NCBI GenBank assembly: GCA_039933015.1
Contig: JBDTOX010000098.1
Coordinates: 1-56,397 of the forward strand
Source of the DNA: JBDTOX01 sp039933015
GTDB lineage: Bacteria; Pseudomonadota; Gammaproteobacteria; Burkholderiales; Methylophilaceae
Reading direction: 5' to 3'
DNA length: 56,397 nt
Part shown: one piece after another, positions 15,802 to 23,396 of the stretch
Layout of the letters: each line of letters opens with the position of its first letter
Numbering within the stretch: the stretch's first letter is position 1
Program-made: the position numbers and the translations under genes
Notes under the pieces: model-generated
Databases searched by the model: none
What the model was told of the DNA's origin: nothing
The model's input: the letters and a program-made list of their open reading frames with translations, nothing else

Positions 15802-16791
15802 ATGAAAATAGCTGTTTTAGGCGCTGGTGCCTGGGCTACCGCACTGGCACTGCAAATCAGCCATCAGCACAAGGTGGTCTTATGGACGCGCAATCAGGCC
15901 CACCTTGCCGATATGCGTGACACACGCGCCAACCGCCAATATCTTGGTGATTTTGTATTTGGTGAAAATTTATCACTCGAAGGCAACCTGGCTGCCGCGC
16001 TTAAAGATGCCGACCTGATCCTGTCTGCTGTACCGACTGCCGGTTTTCGCTCCACCCTTAAGGCTATCAAAAACGCAGGCTGTAAAGCCCCTGTGATCTG
16101 GGCTAGTAAAGGCCTGGAAGGCGGCACAGCCAAATTGCCGCACGAGGTTGCTCTGGAAGAGCTCGGTGCCGCACAGTCTTGGGGAGTGCTCTCCGGCCCC
16201 AGTTTTGCCACTGAACTTGCACGCGACTTGCCTACGGCGGTGACGCTGGCTGCCAATGATGAGACTTTTGCATGTGAGGCAGGAGCCATGCTGCATGGTG
16301 GCAATTTCAGGGTCTATACCAGTACTGATGTGGTCGGCGTTTCGGTGTGCGGCGCACTGAAGAATGTGATGGCGATTGCTGCCGGGATCTGTGATGGCAT
16401 GCAGTTTGGTAATAATGCGCGCGCAGCCTTGATTACGCGTGGGATGGCCGAAATCACACGTTTTGGCTTGAGCCTGGGGGGTAAAAAAGAGACGTTCATG
16501 GGCCTGGCTGGCGCTGGCGATCTTATATTGACCTGTACAGGCCAATACTCACGTAATCGTGAAGTAGGGCTGCGTTTGGCCAGCGGGCAGGCCCTGGAGC
16601 AGATTCTGCAGAGCCTGGGGCACGTGGCTGAAGGCGTATACACGACACGAGAGGTAGTCAGGCGTGCGGCGCAGATGGGCATAGAAATGCCGATTACCTG
16701 CGAGGTTGACCAGGTACTTTCATATGGCCGTTCACCCAGGGTTGCCCTTGAGAACCTGCTAAGCCGCGAGCAGAAACCTGAATCACTATAA
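15802..16791 (+). CDS. gpsA: Glycerol-3-phosphate dehydrogenase [NAD(P)+]
   Basis: A 329-residue enzyme making sn-glycerol-3-phosphate from dihydroxyacetone phosphate for phospholipid synthesis. The Rossmann motif GAGAWATALA begins at residue 7. The catalytic region KNVMAIAAGICDGM, with the Lys in GALKN, and the C-terminal helical domain with GLAGAGDLILTCTGQYSRNR are all present. Length is normal. The order secB - gpsA - trmL is a conserved betaproteobacterial arrangement, here with an SH3 gene inserted. Confidence 0.97.
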   Translation: MKIAVLGAGAWATALALQISHQHKVVLWTRNQAHLADMRDTRANRQYLGDFVFGENLSLEGNLAAALKDADLILSAVPTAGFRSTLKAIKNAGCKAPVIWASKGLEGGTAKLPHEVALEELGAAQSWGVLSGPSFATELARDLPTAVTLAANDETFACEAGAMLHGGNFRVYTSTDVVGVSVCGALKNVMAIAAGICDGMQFGNNARAALITRGMAEITRFGLSLGGKKETFMGLAGAGDLILTCTGQYSRNREVGLRLASGQALEQILQSLGHVAEGVYTTREVVRRAAQMGIEMPITCEVDQVLSYGRSPRVALENLLSREQKPESL

Positions 16792-16924
16792 CCCAGATAG
16801 TCTTTAGCATTTTAAGCTCCATCCCCAATAGCATTTTGCCGCCAGGCCTCACCAATTATCACAGCACCGGAATCGGACGAATTAAAACTGCGGCATTTCC
16901 ACCATTTAGAATTCTCAGCCAAAA

Positions 16925-17389
16925 ATGTTAAACATTGCCCTCTATGAGCCCAAGATTCCGCAAAATACAGGGAATATTATTAGGCTTATCGCTAATAACG
17001 GTTTTACTCTTCACTTGATAGAACCACTGGGTTTTGATCTTGAAGATAAGAATTTACGTCGGTCTGGCCTTGATTATTTTGATCTCGCAAACGTCGTTCG
17101 CCACCCAAACTTCGAGGCGTTTTCAAAAGCCATGCAGGGACATAGAGTATTCATAATAACGACTAAAGGAACGCATCTGTACAATCAAATCGAGTACAGA
17201 GCTGGCGATATTTTATTATTTGGATCCGAAACTAATGGGCTGCCTGATAACATTCACCAAAACCCCGAAGTTGAGTGCCATCTTAGAATACCCATGAAAC
17301 CAAACAATCGTAGTATGAATTTATCAAACACGGTGGCCATAGTCAGTTACGAGGCATGGGGACAGCTAGGGTTTCCAGGTGGGCGCTAA
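16925..17389 (+). CDS. trmL: tRNA (cytidine(34)-2'-O)-methyltransferase TrmL
   Basis: A 154-residue SPOUT-fold methyltransferase that 2'-O-methylates the wobble base of tRNA-Leu isoacceptors. Motifs: PQNTGNIIRL near residue 12, the knot motif GSETNGLP near residue 100 and IPMKPNNRSMNLSNTVAIVSYEAW at the end. Length is typical. Base composition is odd: a sampled 60-base line is about 42 per cent G+C, clearly lower than the flanking gpsA and bio genes, and many codons end in A or T. That suggests the gene at its usual place after gpsA was replaced by a horizontally acquired copy. The 133 bases upstream show no clear promoter. Confidence 0.95.
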   Translation: MLNIALYEPKIPQNTGNIIRLIANNGFTLHLIEPLGFDLEDKNLRRSGLDYFDLANVVRHPNFEAFSKAMQGHRVFIITTKGTHLYNQIEYRAGDILLFGSETNGLPDNIHQNPEVECHLRIPMKPNNRSMNLSNTVAIVSYEAWGQLGFPGGR

Positions 17390-17760
17390 ATCTAGCCATT
17401 GCGCTCATTTTTCATAAAAGCGTGTGCTTTGCAGAATGCCTAATTGATGCTTGCTGTTACCGTATTCATCTATCCGCTATTTTTTGATCCTCAAATTTGA
17501 GTTATTGAGCAAGCACGGTTTCATCGTTCTTGGGCTTCGTTCCCACCCTGCCTGTGTTTGGCTAAATTCCCTGCCATTGTTTAACACATAAAATGGCAAC
17601 GCCTAATTGCCAGTCCCCTCATCGAATACCAGGCCATCCTTGAAAGCTGCATAGACAGGCTCGCCTTGGTTTATGTAATTTCCATACATTCGTTATGTAG
17701 TTAAAAGTAATAACGATATGCTATGCTATTTCAGAGCTAATGATATTGGCTTGTGTAACT
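17390..17760. other. AT-rich gap between trmL and modE
   Basis: This stretch without a recognisable gene ends in the candidate ModE operator. I see no tRNA, terminator with T run, or insertion-sequence ends. On the minus strand, 17689-17603 encodes a 28-residue peptide (starting MYGNYINQGEPVYAAFKDG) with protein-like composition. It could be a tiny gene or the end of a lost one, but there is no other support. Composition matches the AT-rich trmL rather than the later genes. Confidence 0.5.
17689..17717. promoter_or_regulatory. Candidate ModE operator of the modEABC operon
   Basis: An imperfect inverted repeat, TTCGTTATGTA (17689-17699) and GTAATAACGAT (17707-17717), separated by 7 bases. It contains CGTTAT and ATAACG, the ends of the E. 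coli ModE site at modA (CGTTAT-N12-ATAACG), here with 13 bases between them. It lies 85-110 bases upstream of modE. With molybdate, ModE normally represses the transport genes. The dyad is visible; binding is inferred, and the spacing is one base off. Confidence 0.55.
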
Positions 17761-17800
17761 GGAGAATTCAATTAGCAAATCTATTGAGCGCCTGAAATCA

Positions 17801-18565
17801 GTGAAGCCGCCAACCATGCGCAGCAAGCGCTGGGATCACTTGGAGTTGTTGGAACGTATCGACACCTTAGGTTCTATTGCTGCTGCTGCCAGTGAAATGG
17901 GGATGAGCTACAAGGCTGCATGGCAGGCGGTAGAAACCATTAACAATTTATCTGGGGAACCATTGGTTGCGCGCCAGACGGGTGGCAGCCATGGTGGTGG
18001 CACCAGCCTTACCAAATATGGTCGGCGTGTCGTGACCGCTTATCGCCATCTTGAAAAAGAATGGAGAGAATTGCCTGTCACCATAGGTAAAAACATAGAA
18101 GATTTCGACGAGTACTATCGTACGATCAGAAGGTTTGATATGCGAACCAGTGCACGCAACCAGTTTTTAGGCATTGTTAAAACCGTGAAAAAAGGTGCCG
18201 TGAATGCCGAGGTGGCTCTTGATATCGGAGGTGGTATAGAACTGACCGCCACTATTACAAACGACAGTGTTGATCATTTGACTCTGGCGCCTGGTTTAGA
18301 GACTTATGCCTTGGTAAAAGCCTCCTGGGTCATTCTGGCAGCAGACGATAATCTCAAAACCAGCGCCCGTAATCAATTACGTGGCACTGTTGCACGCTGC
18401 CAGGAGGGGGCCGTCAACAGCGAAGTCATTATCGAGTTGGCCGGAGGCAAGACTTTAACAGCCATTGTTACCAACGAGAGCATCCGATCGCTGGGCCTCA
18501 AGGATGGGGAGCATGTCTTGGCTTTAATTAATGCTGCTCACATTATCCTGGCAGTGCCTGCTTGA
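17801..18565 (+). CDS. modE: Molybdate-responsive transcriptional regulator ModE
   Basis: A 254-residue (from GTG 17801) ModE: an N-terminal winged helix (about 8-105, with LLERIDTLGSIAAAASEMGMSYKAAWQAV and GGGTSLTKYGRR), then two tandem Mop/TOBE domains beginning TSARNQFLGIV (about 116) and TSARNQLRGTV (about 188), which bind molybdate. The start is uncertain. GTG 17801 has no ribosome site nearby. An in-frame ATT at 17771 is preceded by GGAG at a good distance and would give a 264-residue protein closer to E. coli ModE (262). ATG 17816 is a third option. It heads an operon with modA, modB and modC. Confidence 0.93.
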   Translation: MKPPTMRSKRWDHLELLERIDTLGSIAAAASEMGMSYKAAWQAVETINNLSGEPLVARQTGGSHGGGTSLTKYGRRVVTAYRHLEKEWRELPVTIGKNIEDFDEYYRTIRRFDMRTSARNQFLGIVKTVKKGAVNAEVALDIGGGIELTATITNDSVDHLTLAPGLETYALVKASWVILAADDNLKTSARNQLRGTVARCQEGAVNSEVIIELAGGKTLTAIVTNESIRSLGLKDGEHVLALINAAHIILAVPA

Positions 18566-18595
18566 AATTTTTCTATCCTTGTAGAAGCCCATAGC

Positions 18596-19351
18596 ATGAA
18601 AAAATCTCTTTTTACTTTGTTTGCAGGCATGGTTTTCTTTGCTCTATCCGCACCTGTTTTTGCAGGAGAAGTTCAAGTAGCTGTTGCTGCCAACTTCACT
18701 GCCCCGATGAAAGCGATCGCCGTTGATTTCGAGAAAGCTACTGGTCACAAAGCGATATTGTCATTCGGCGCTAGCGGAAAGTTCTACGCCCAGATCAAGA
18801 ACGGTGCGCCATTCGAGGTCCTGCTGTCCGCTGATGCCGAAATCCCTGCTAGGCTTGAGAAAGAGGGTGCCGCTCTGCCTGACAGTGGTTTCACTTACGC
18901 CATCGGCAAACTTGTACTCTGGTCGGCCCAATCGGATTTGGTGGACGAAAAAGGTGAAGTGCTGAAGAAAGGTGGCTTTAAGCATATCGCGATAGCCAAC
19001 CCTAAGCTGGCACCTTACGGTGAGGCTGCTGTGGAGACGTTAGTCAAGTTGGGCTTGCTTGAGAGCCTTCAACCCAAATTCGTGCAGGGAGAGAATATTG
19101 CCCAGACTTACCAGTTTGTCGCCACGGGCAATGCGGAACTGGGGTTCGTTGCCTTGTCCCAGGTTTATGAAGCAGGCAAAGTAAAAAGCGGATCCGCCTG
19201 GATCGTACCTGCAAATTTGCATGCTCCCATTCGTCAGGATGCAGTGATTTTGACACTAGGCAAGGACAACCCGGCTGCTCGCGCTTTGATGGCATTCCTC
19301 AAAACTGACAAGGCGCGCATGGTGATCAAGTCCTATGGTTATGACCTGTAA
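18596..19351 (+). CDS. modA: Molybdate ABC transporter substrate-binding protein
   Basis: A 251-residue periplasmic binding protein. A signal peptide (MKKSLFTLFAGMVFFALSAPVFA) precedes EVQVAVAANFTAPMKAIA, the conserved first strand that forms part of the molybdate pocket. It continues with SFGASGKFYAQIKNGAPFEVLLSAD and IANPKLAPYGEAA. The oxyanion-binding Ser and Ala backbone positions of the family are present. It delivers molybdate or tungstate to ModBC and starts 30 bases after modE. Confidence 0.96.
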   Translation: MKKSLFTLFAGMVFFALSAPVFAGEVQVAVAANFTAPMKAIAVDFEKATGHKAILSFGASGKFYAQIKNGAPFEVLLSADAEIPARLEKEGAALPDSGFTYAIGKLVLWSAQSDLVDEKGEVLKKGGFKHIAIANPKLAPYGEAAVETLVKLGLLESLQPKFVQGENIAQTYQFVATGNAELGFVALSQVYEAGKVKSGSAWIVPANLHAPIRQDAVILTLGKDNPAARALMAFLKTDKARMVIKSYGYDL

Positions 19352-19362
19352 GGGAATGTGTT

Positions 19363-20037
19363 GTGCTGGGAGATTCTAGCGTTGCGGCAATTACGCTGAC
19401 CCTGAAACTGGCAACCGTGACCACTGCAATCTTGCTCGTGATTGGTACGCCAGTTGCATGGTGGTTGGCGCGCACCAAATCTTGGTGGAAAGGTGCTGTG
19501 AGCGCAGTGGTGGCGTTGCCCATTGTGTTACCCCCGACGGTGATTGGATTTTATCTGTTGGTGATCCTGGGGCCCAATGGGCCAATTGGACAATTTACCC
19601 AATCCATGGGATTAGGCGTATTGCCCTTTACCTTCGCTGGCCTGGTGGTGGCCTCGGTATTTTATTCCTTGCCTTTTGTTGTCCAGCCTATTCAGAACGC
19701 CTTCGAGGCCATGGGTGAGCGGCCTTTGGAAACGGCGGCTACCCTGCGCGCCTCGCCGCTAGATACCTTCTTCAGTGTAGTGCTGCCCATGGCAAAGCCA
19801 GGCTATCTCACCGCTATCGTGTTGGGCTTCGCCCATACCGTGGGCGAGTTCGGAGTGGTGCTGATGATCGGCGGTAATATTCCAGACAGGACACGCGTAG
19901 TCTCTGTTCAAGTTTACGACCATGTAGAAGCGATGGAATACACACAGGCTCACTGGCTTTCGGCGGGTATGCTGGCGTTCTCCTTTGTGATACTGCTAAT
20001 GCTTTACGTGCTTAATCCAACAGGGCGGAAGAAATGA
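19363..20037 (+). CDS. modB: Molybdate ABC transporter permease
   Basis: A 224-residue inner-membrane permease with about five helices. The coupling (EAA) loop is seen as ETAATLRASPLDTFFSVVLPMAKPG followed by GFAHTVGEFGVVLMIGGNIPDRTRVVS, the family signature region. The start is GTG at 19363, 11 bases after modA. Its end overlaps modC by 4 bases (ATGA), so translation is probably coupled. It forms the transport channel as a homodimer with ModC. Confidence 0.96.
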   Translation: MLGDSSVAAITLTLKLATVTTAILLVIGTPVAWWLARTKSWWKGAVSAVVALPIVLPPTVIGFYLLVILGPNGPIGQFTQSMGLGVLPFTFAGLVVASVFYSLPFVVQPIQNAFEAMGERPLETAATLRASPLDTFFSVVLPMAKPGYLTAIVLGFAHTVGEFGVVLMIGGNIPDRTRVVSVQVYDHVEAMEYTQAHWLSAGMLAFSFVILLMLYVLNPTGRKK

Positions 20038-21125
20038 ATGCTCCAGCCGGATTTGCCATCCGTGCGAGGTTTAAGCTCGACTATCCTGAATTTTTGCTGG
20101 ATGTTGATCTGAATCTGCCTGGTCGTGGCGTGACTGCCCTGTTCGGGGCTTCAGGCTCTGGCAAAACCACTTGCCTGCGTGCCATTGCTGGACTGGAGCA
20201 TGCACCAGGTGGTTATTTGGAAGTCAATGGCGAGGTTTGGCAGGATGACTCACGCAATCTATTCATCCCCACCTACAGGCGACCGTTGGGCTATGTAATC
20301 CAGGAGGCAGGGCTGTTCTCGCATCTCACAGTCCGGCGCAACTTGGAATACGGCATGAAACGCGTACCCGAACCGGAACGACGGGTGTCTCTGGCGCAGT
20401 CCATCAAGCTGCTGGGCATAGATCATCTGCTGGAGCGCATGCCACAAACGCTTTCCACCGGCGAAAGCCAGCGTGTTGGCATCGCACGTGCGCTGGCTAC
20501 CAGCCCACGCATTTTGCTCATGGACGAGCCATTGGCAGCCTTGGATGTTAAGCGCAAAAGCGAAATTTTGCCTTATCTGGAAAGGCTGCATGATGAGCTG
20601 GATATACCGCTAATTTACGTTAGCCATGCGCCGGACGAAGTTGCGCGGCTGGCTGACAATATGGTGCTGCTCGAACATGGCCGTGTCTTGGCGAGTGGCT
20701 CTCCCATTGATTTGATGACGCGCTTGGATATGCCGCTGGCCCACGGTGACGCAGCGGAAGCGTTGATTCTTGGCACTGTGAGTGCCCAGGATATCGAAAA
20801 CCACCTTACCTGGGTTTTATTCGCTGGTGGCTTGCTTGCTTTGCCGTACCAGGAGGTGGAGATCAATCAGCAGGTGCGTGTTCGTATTCAGGCGCGTGAC
20901 GTGAGCCTGACTTTGGCACAACAGCAGGACACCAGTATTCTTAATATTTTACCCGCTGCGGTAACGGGCTTGTCCGACGACAGCCCTGGTCAAATCATGG
21001 TAGGGCTGGATGTCGGCGGCACAAGGATACTGGCCCGCATCACGCGGAAATCTTCTGTGAATCTGGGGTTGGCATTGGGTAAAGCCGTATATGCCCAAAT
21101 CAAGGGCGTAGCAATTCTAAAGTAA
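20034..21125 (+). CDS. modC: Molybdate ABC transporter ATP-binding protein
   Basis: A 363-residue ATPase. Walker A GASGSGKT spans residues 38-45; the Q-loop is YVIQEAGLF, the signature LSTGESQRVGIARAL (Thr replaces the usual second Gly of LSGGE), and Walker B ILLMDEPLAALD. The C-terminal 70 residues form a Mop/TOBE domain that senses molybdate, as in most ModC proteins. It starts inside the last codons of modB. The operon ends here; a weak 5-base hairpin (AATCG/CGATT) followed by a T run around 21137-21160 could stop transcription. Confidence 0.96.
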   Translation: MNAPAGFAIRARFKLDYPEFLLDVDLNLPGRGVTALFGASGSGKTTCLRAIAGLEHAPGGYLEVNGEVWQDDSRNLFIPTYRRPLGYVIQEAGLFSHLTVRRNLEYGMKRVPEPERRVSLAQSIKLLGIDHLLERMPQTLSTGESQRVGIARALATSPRILLMDEPLAALDVKRKSEILPYLERLHDELDIPLIYVSHAPDEVARLADNMVLLEHGRVLASGSPIDLMTRLDMPLAHGDAAEALILGTVSAQDIENHLTWVLFAGGLLALPYQEVEINQQVRVRIQARDVSLTLAQQQDTSILNILPAAVTGLSDDSPGQIMVGLDVGGTRILARITRKSSVNLGLALGKAVYAQIKGVAILK

Positions 21126-21153
21126 CCGAACATAGAATCGATTTGCTTAACGA

Positions 21154-22230
21154 TTGTTTTTCGTATTAGGTAGCACTTGCAAGCGCACAGCTCCGCGCGG
21201 GCAGCGTGGCTCGCCCTTGAAGTTAATCGCTGTTTTGCTGCTTGGCTTACTTGCTGGAGCTATCTATATGTTGCAGCAGCATATGTCGACCGCGATGCCC
21301 GTGGCTGCGGAAAAGCTGGACATGGCAGCTTCAAAGCCGGCGGACGTGGCACCGCCGCCAGCTGCCTTTGCGCCAACCGAAACGGTGCAGCAGGATATTG
21401 CTCAGCCGCAAGCCAGCCCTGCTCTCGACACAATGTCAATGCCCCTGCTGGAGAGAGAGCTTCGAATTGAAGCGCCAGAACAGATGGCGCAACAGGCCAA
21501 ATCTCCGCAGCATCAGCTACCGGTCAAGCCGAAGGCGGAGTTATTGGCTAAAGACGAACCGGACAGCAAGGCAGTTGCTGATGGCGCCAAAGCAAAACCG
21601 TCTGCAAAAATATCTCCGGATAGCAGCCCTATAGTCAAGCAGATACGGCCTGAACAGATTTCCGGGAATTATTACCGGCAGGCATTGCTCTATTTGCAGC
21701 AAGGACGAGTCGCTGAGTCTCAGGCGGCGCTGGTGCAGGCTTTGGATGCCAACCCGGCGAATCATGACGCGCGCCTAACGCTGGCGGGGCTGCTGGTGGA
21801 TAACAAGCGTAAAAGTGAAGCCATATCCTTGTTAGCTAAAGGCGTGGAACTGGCGCCGGACCAGAGTGCATTTAGTTTGGCGCTAGCCCGCTTGCGGCTG
21901 GATGCAGGGGATAAATCATGCGCGCTGGCCACTCTGGAGCAAGGCTTGCCGTACGCCAAGAACGATGCCGATTATCATGGCTTTCTGGCGACACTGTTGC
22001 AGCGGGACGATAGGCACGATGAGGCCATTAATCACTATATGATCGCGCTAATCAGCGATTCTGCGATGTCTGGCTGGCTGATAGGCCTGGGTATCTCCTT
22101 GCAAGCGACAAATCGCCTGACAGAAGCTCAGGAGGCATTTCAACGCGCGCAGCACAATGCCAATCTGAGTGTGGATCTGGCGCAGTTTGTCGATCAGCGG
22201 CTGAAGCAGATTCGTCAGCGTTTACGCTAG
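21154..22230 (+). CDS. MshN-like tetratricopeptide membrane protein
   Basis: A 358-residue protein with one N-terminal membrane helix (KLIAVLLLGLLAGAIYMLQ), a Pro/Ala-rich linker and a C-terminal TPR array (about 170-355: QALLYLQQGRVAESQAALVQAL, ALISDSAMSGWLIGLGISLQA). Linker and TPRs resemble MSHA pilus biogenesis MshN. The usual N-terminus of MshN (a motif like MSLINQMLxDLD before the helix) is absent. The only start before the helix is TTG 21154 without a ribosome site, so the gene may be 5'-truncated or start at an unusual codon. No other msh gene is in the window. It lies between modC and the convergent comF. Confidence 0.65.
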   Translation: MFFVLGSTCKRTAPRGQRGSPLKLIAVLLLGLLAGAIYMLQQHMSTAMPVAAEKLDMAASKPADVAPPPAAFAPTETVQQDIAQPQASPALDTMSMPLLERELRIEAPEQMAQQAKSPQHQLPVKPKAELLAKDEPDSKAVADGAKAKPSAKISPDSSPIVKQIRPEQISGNYYRQALLYLQQGRVAESQAALVQALDANPANHDARLTLAGLLVDNKRKSEAISLLAKGVELAPDQSAFSLALARLRLDAGDKSCALATLEQGLPYAKNDADYHGFLATLLQRDDRHDEAINHYMIALISDSAMSGWLIGLGISLQATNRLTEAQEAFQRAQHNANLSVDLAQFVDQRLKQIRQRLR

Positions 22231-22242
22231 TCGGCAACGGGC

Positions 22243-22953
22243 TCATTGCGGCAGGGTGCGGGCTATTGTCCAGCACTCCACATGAGCGGCTCCCGCGCTT
22301 TTGACCGTGCTGGCCAGCGCATTGAGGCTGGCGCCGGTGGTCATTACATCGTCGAGCAGGGCAACTCTGAGGCCATCCAGTTTTTTATTGCAGGCGAAAG
22401 CATTGCGCATATTTTTCACACGTTCTTTTAGTGGCAGGCTGACCTGGGGCGGGGCCGGTTTTATTCTGCTGCAAGATTGAATATCTAAAGGCAGTTGTAG
22501 CCTTTTTGCCACCATACGACCAATTTCGACTGCCTGGTTAAAGCCCCTTTCCTGCAGGCGCTGAGGATGCAAGGGCATGGGAATGATGACATCTGGGCGT
22601 GCGGATGCGGGAAGGCGCTGAATCATCAATTCACCAAAAATATCAGCCATGGTTAACTGACGGCCATATTTATAGCATTGCAGCATGGCGTCCAATGGAT
22701 ATTCATAACGAAACAAGGCTTGAGTGGCATCAAATGCCGGGGACGAAGTTAAGCAATGACCGCATACCTGGTTGCCGGTTGAGAGTAGCCCGCATTGAGG
22801 GCAATGCTCCTGCGTATGCCAGGGCAAATCATGCAGGCAGTCTGTGCAAATTGCCAGCGCGCTATTTTTCATTGAAGAACAAAGCATGCAACATTGCGGA
22901 AATAATAAATGATTAAATTTTGACCAGTTGTTAATCAATTGTTGGATTTTCAT
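22243..22953 (-). CDS. comF: ComF family protein (phosphoribosyltransferase fold)
   Basis: A 236-residue ComF/GntX-type protein. The N-terminal zinc-ribbon-like region has Cys pairs C-x2-C (CMLC, CTDC, CPQC, CGHC) over about residues 21-68. The C-terminal type I phosphoribosyltransferase domain contains the PRPP loop LLDDVMTTGASLNAL. ComF is required for DNA uptake in competent bacteria; its reaction is not established. It converges with the MshN-like gene and is divergent from the bio operon. In related genomes comF and bio genes are neighbours of trmL, so the mod block appears inserted. Confidence 0.93.
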   Translation of the reverse strand: MKIQQLINNWSKFNHLLFPQCCMLCSSMKNSALAICTDCLHDLPWHTQEHCPQCGLLSTGNQVCGHCLTSSPAFDATQALFRYEYPLDAMLQCYKYGRQLTMADIFGELMIQRLPASARPDVIIPMPLHPQRLQERGFNQAVEIGRMVAKRLQLPLDIQSCSRIKPAPPQVSLPLKERVKNMRNAFACNKKLDGLRVALLDDVMTTGASLNALASTVKSAGAAHVECWTIARTLPQ

Positions 22954-22968
22954 TTGACAGGGTATAAT
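22939..22968 (+). promoter_or_regulatory. Candidate promoter of the bio operon
   Basis: A perfect TATAAT at 22963-22968 is preceded at 18 bases by TTGTTG (22939-22944). A TTGACA at 22954-22959 lies in the same stretch and could serve a second start with TAGCAT at 22976-22981. The first would start near 22975, about 23 bases before the membrane-protein ATG. No BirA-type operator is recognisable. Confidence 0.45.
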
Positions 22969-22997
22969 CCACTTTTAGCATACTTAACAACTAATTA

Positions 22998-23384
22998 ATG
23001 ATGAAAAATATCATTACAGCCAAACAGCAGCGGCGGGCAGCACAGAGTTTCAGTTTCTTTTCCTGTATCGCCATCTTGGTGCCGGTGCTGGTTCCAATTT
23101 GGATAGCGGCTTCCATTTTTGTCTATGCCGCTGTGGCGCATCATCCTAATCCCAAAGTCCGCAGTTATCTGGTGCCCGCCGGGTATCGCTTTTATGGCTT
23201 GGTGGGCGGGCTGGTGGCGACACTCAACTTTAGCTCACTCATGATTAAATGGGTAGGCAGCGGAATGCACCTGATGATTATCATATGGATAATCGCCATA
23301 TTGATAGTAATCCCCTTGGGTGTACGTGATATTGCGCGCGCCAACAGAGAGCCGTGGCAGGACATGCAGGTAGAAGCTAAATAA
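22998..23384 (+). CDS. Small integral membrane protein of unknown function
   Basis: A 128-residue protein with three or four hydrophobic segments (about 20-48, 65-85 and 90-110), a basic N-terminus (KQQRRAAQ) and a charged C-terminus. It contains NPKVRSYLVPAGYRFYGLVGG between helices. I do not recognise the family. It sits 12 bases upstream of bioB on the same strand and downstream of a good promoter, so it is probably the first gene of the biotin operon. Whether it has a role in biotin or pimelate handling is open. Tandem ATGs at 22998 and 23001 are both possible starts. Confidence 0.65.
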   Translation: MMKNIITAKQQRRAAQSFSFFSCIAILVPVLVPIWIAASIFVYAAVAHHPNPKVRSYLVPAGYRFYGLVGGLVATLNFSSLMIKWVGSGMHLMIIIWIIAILIVIPLGVRDIARANREPWQDMQVEAK

Positions 23385-23396
23385 GAGGAATGGAAA

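Noticed and set aside
20034..21125. LSTGE in place of LSGGE in ModC as a possible inactivating change
   Set aside because: Ser and Thr variants at this position are common in ModC-type ATPases; all other ATPase motifs are intact.
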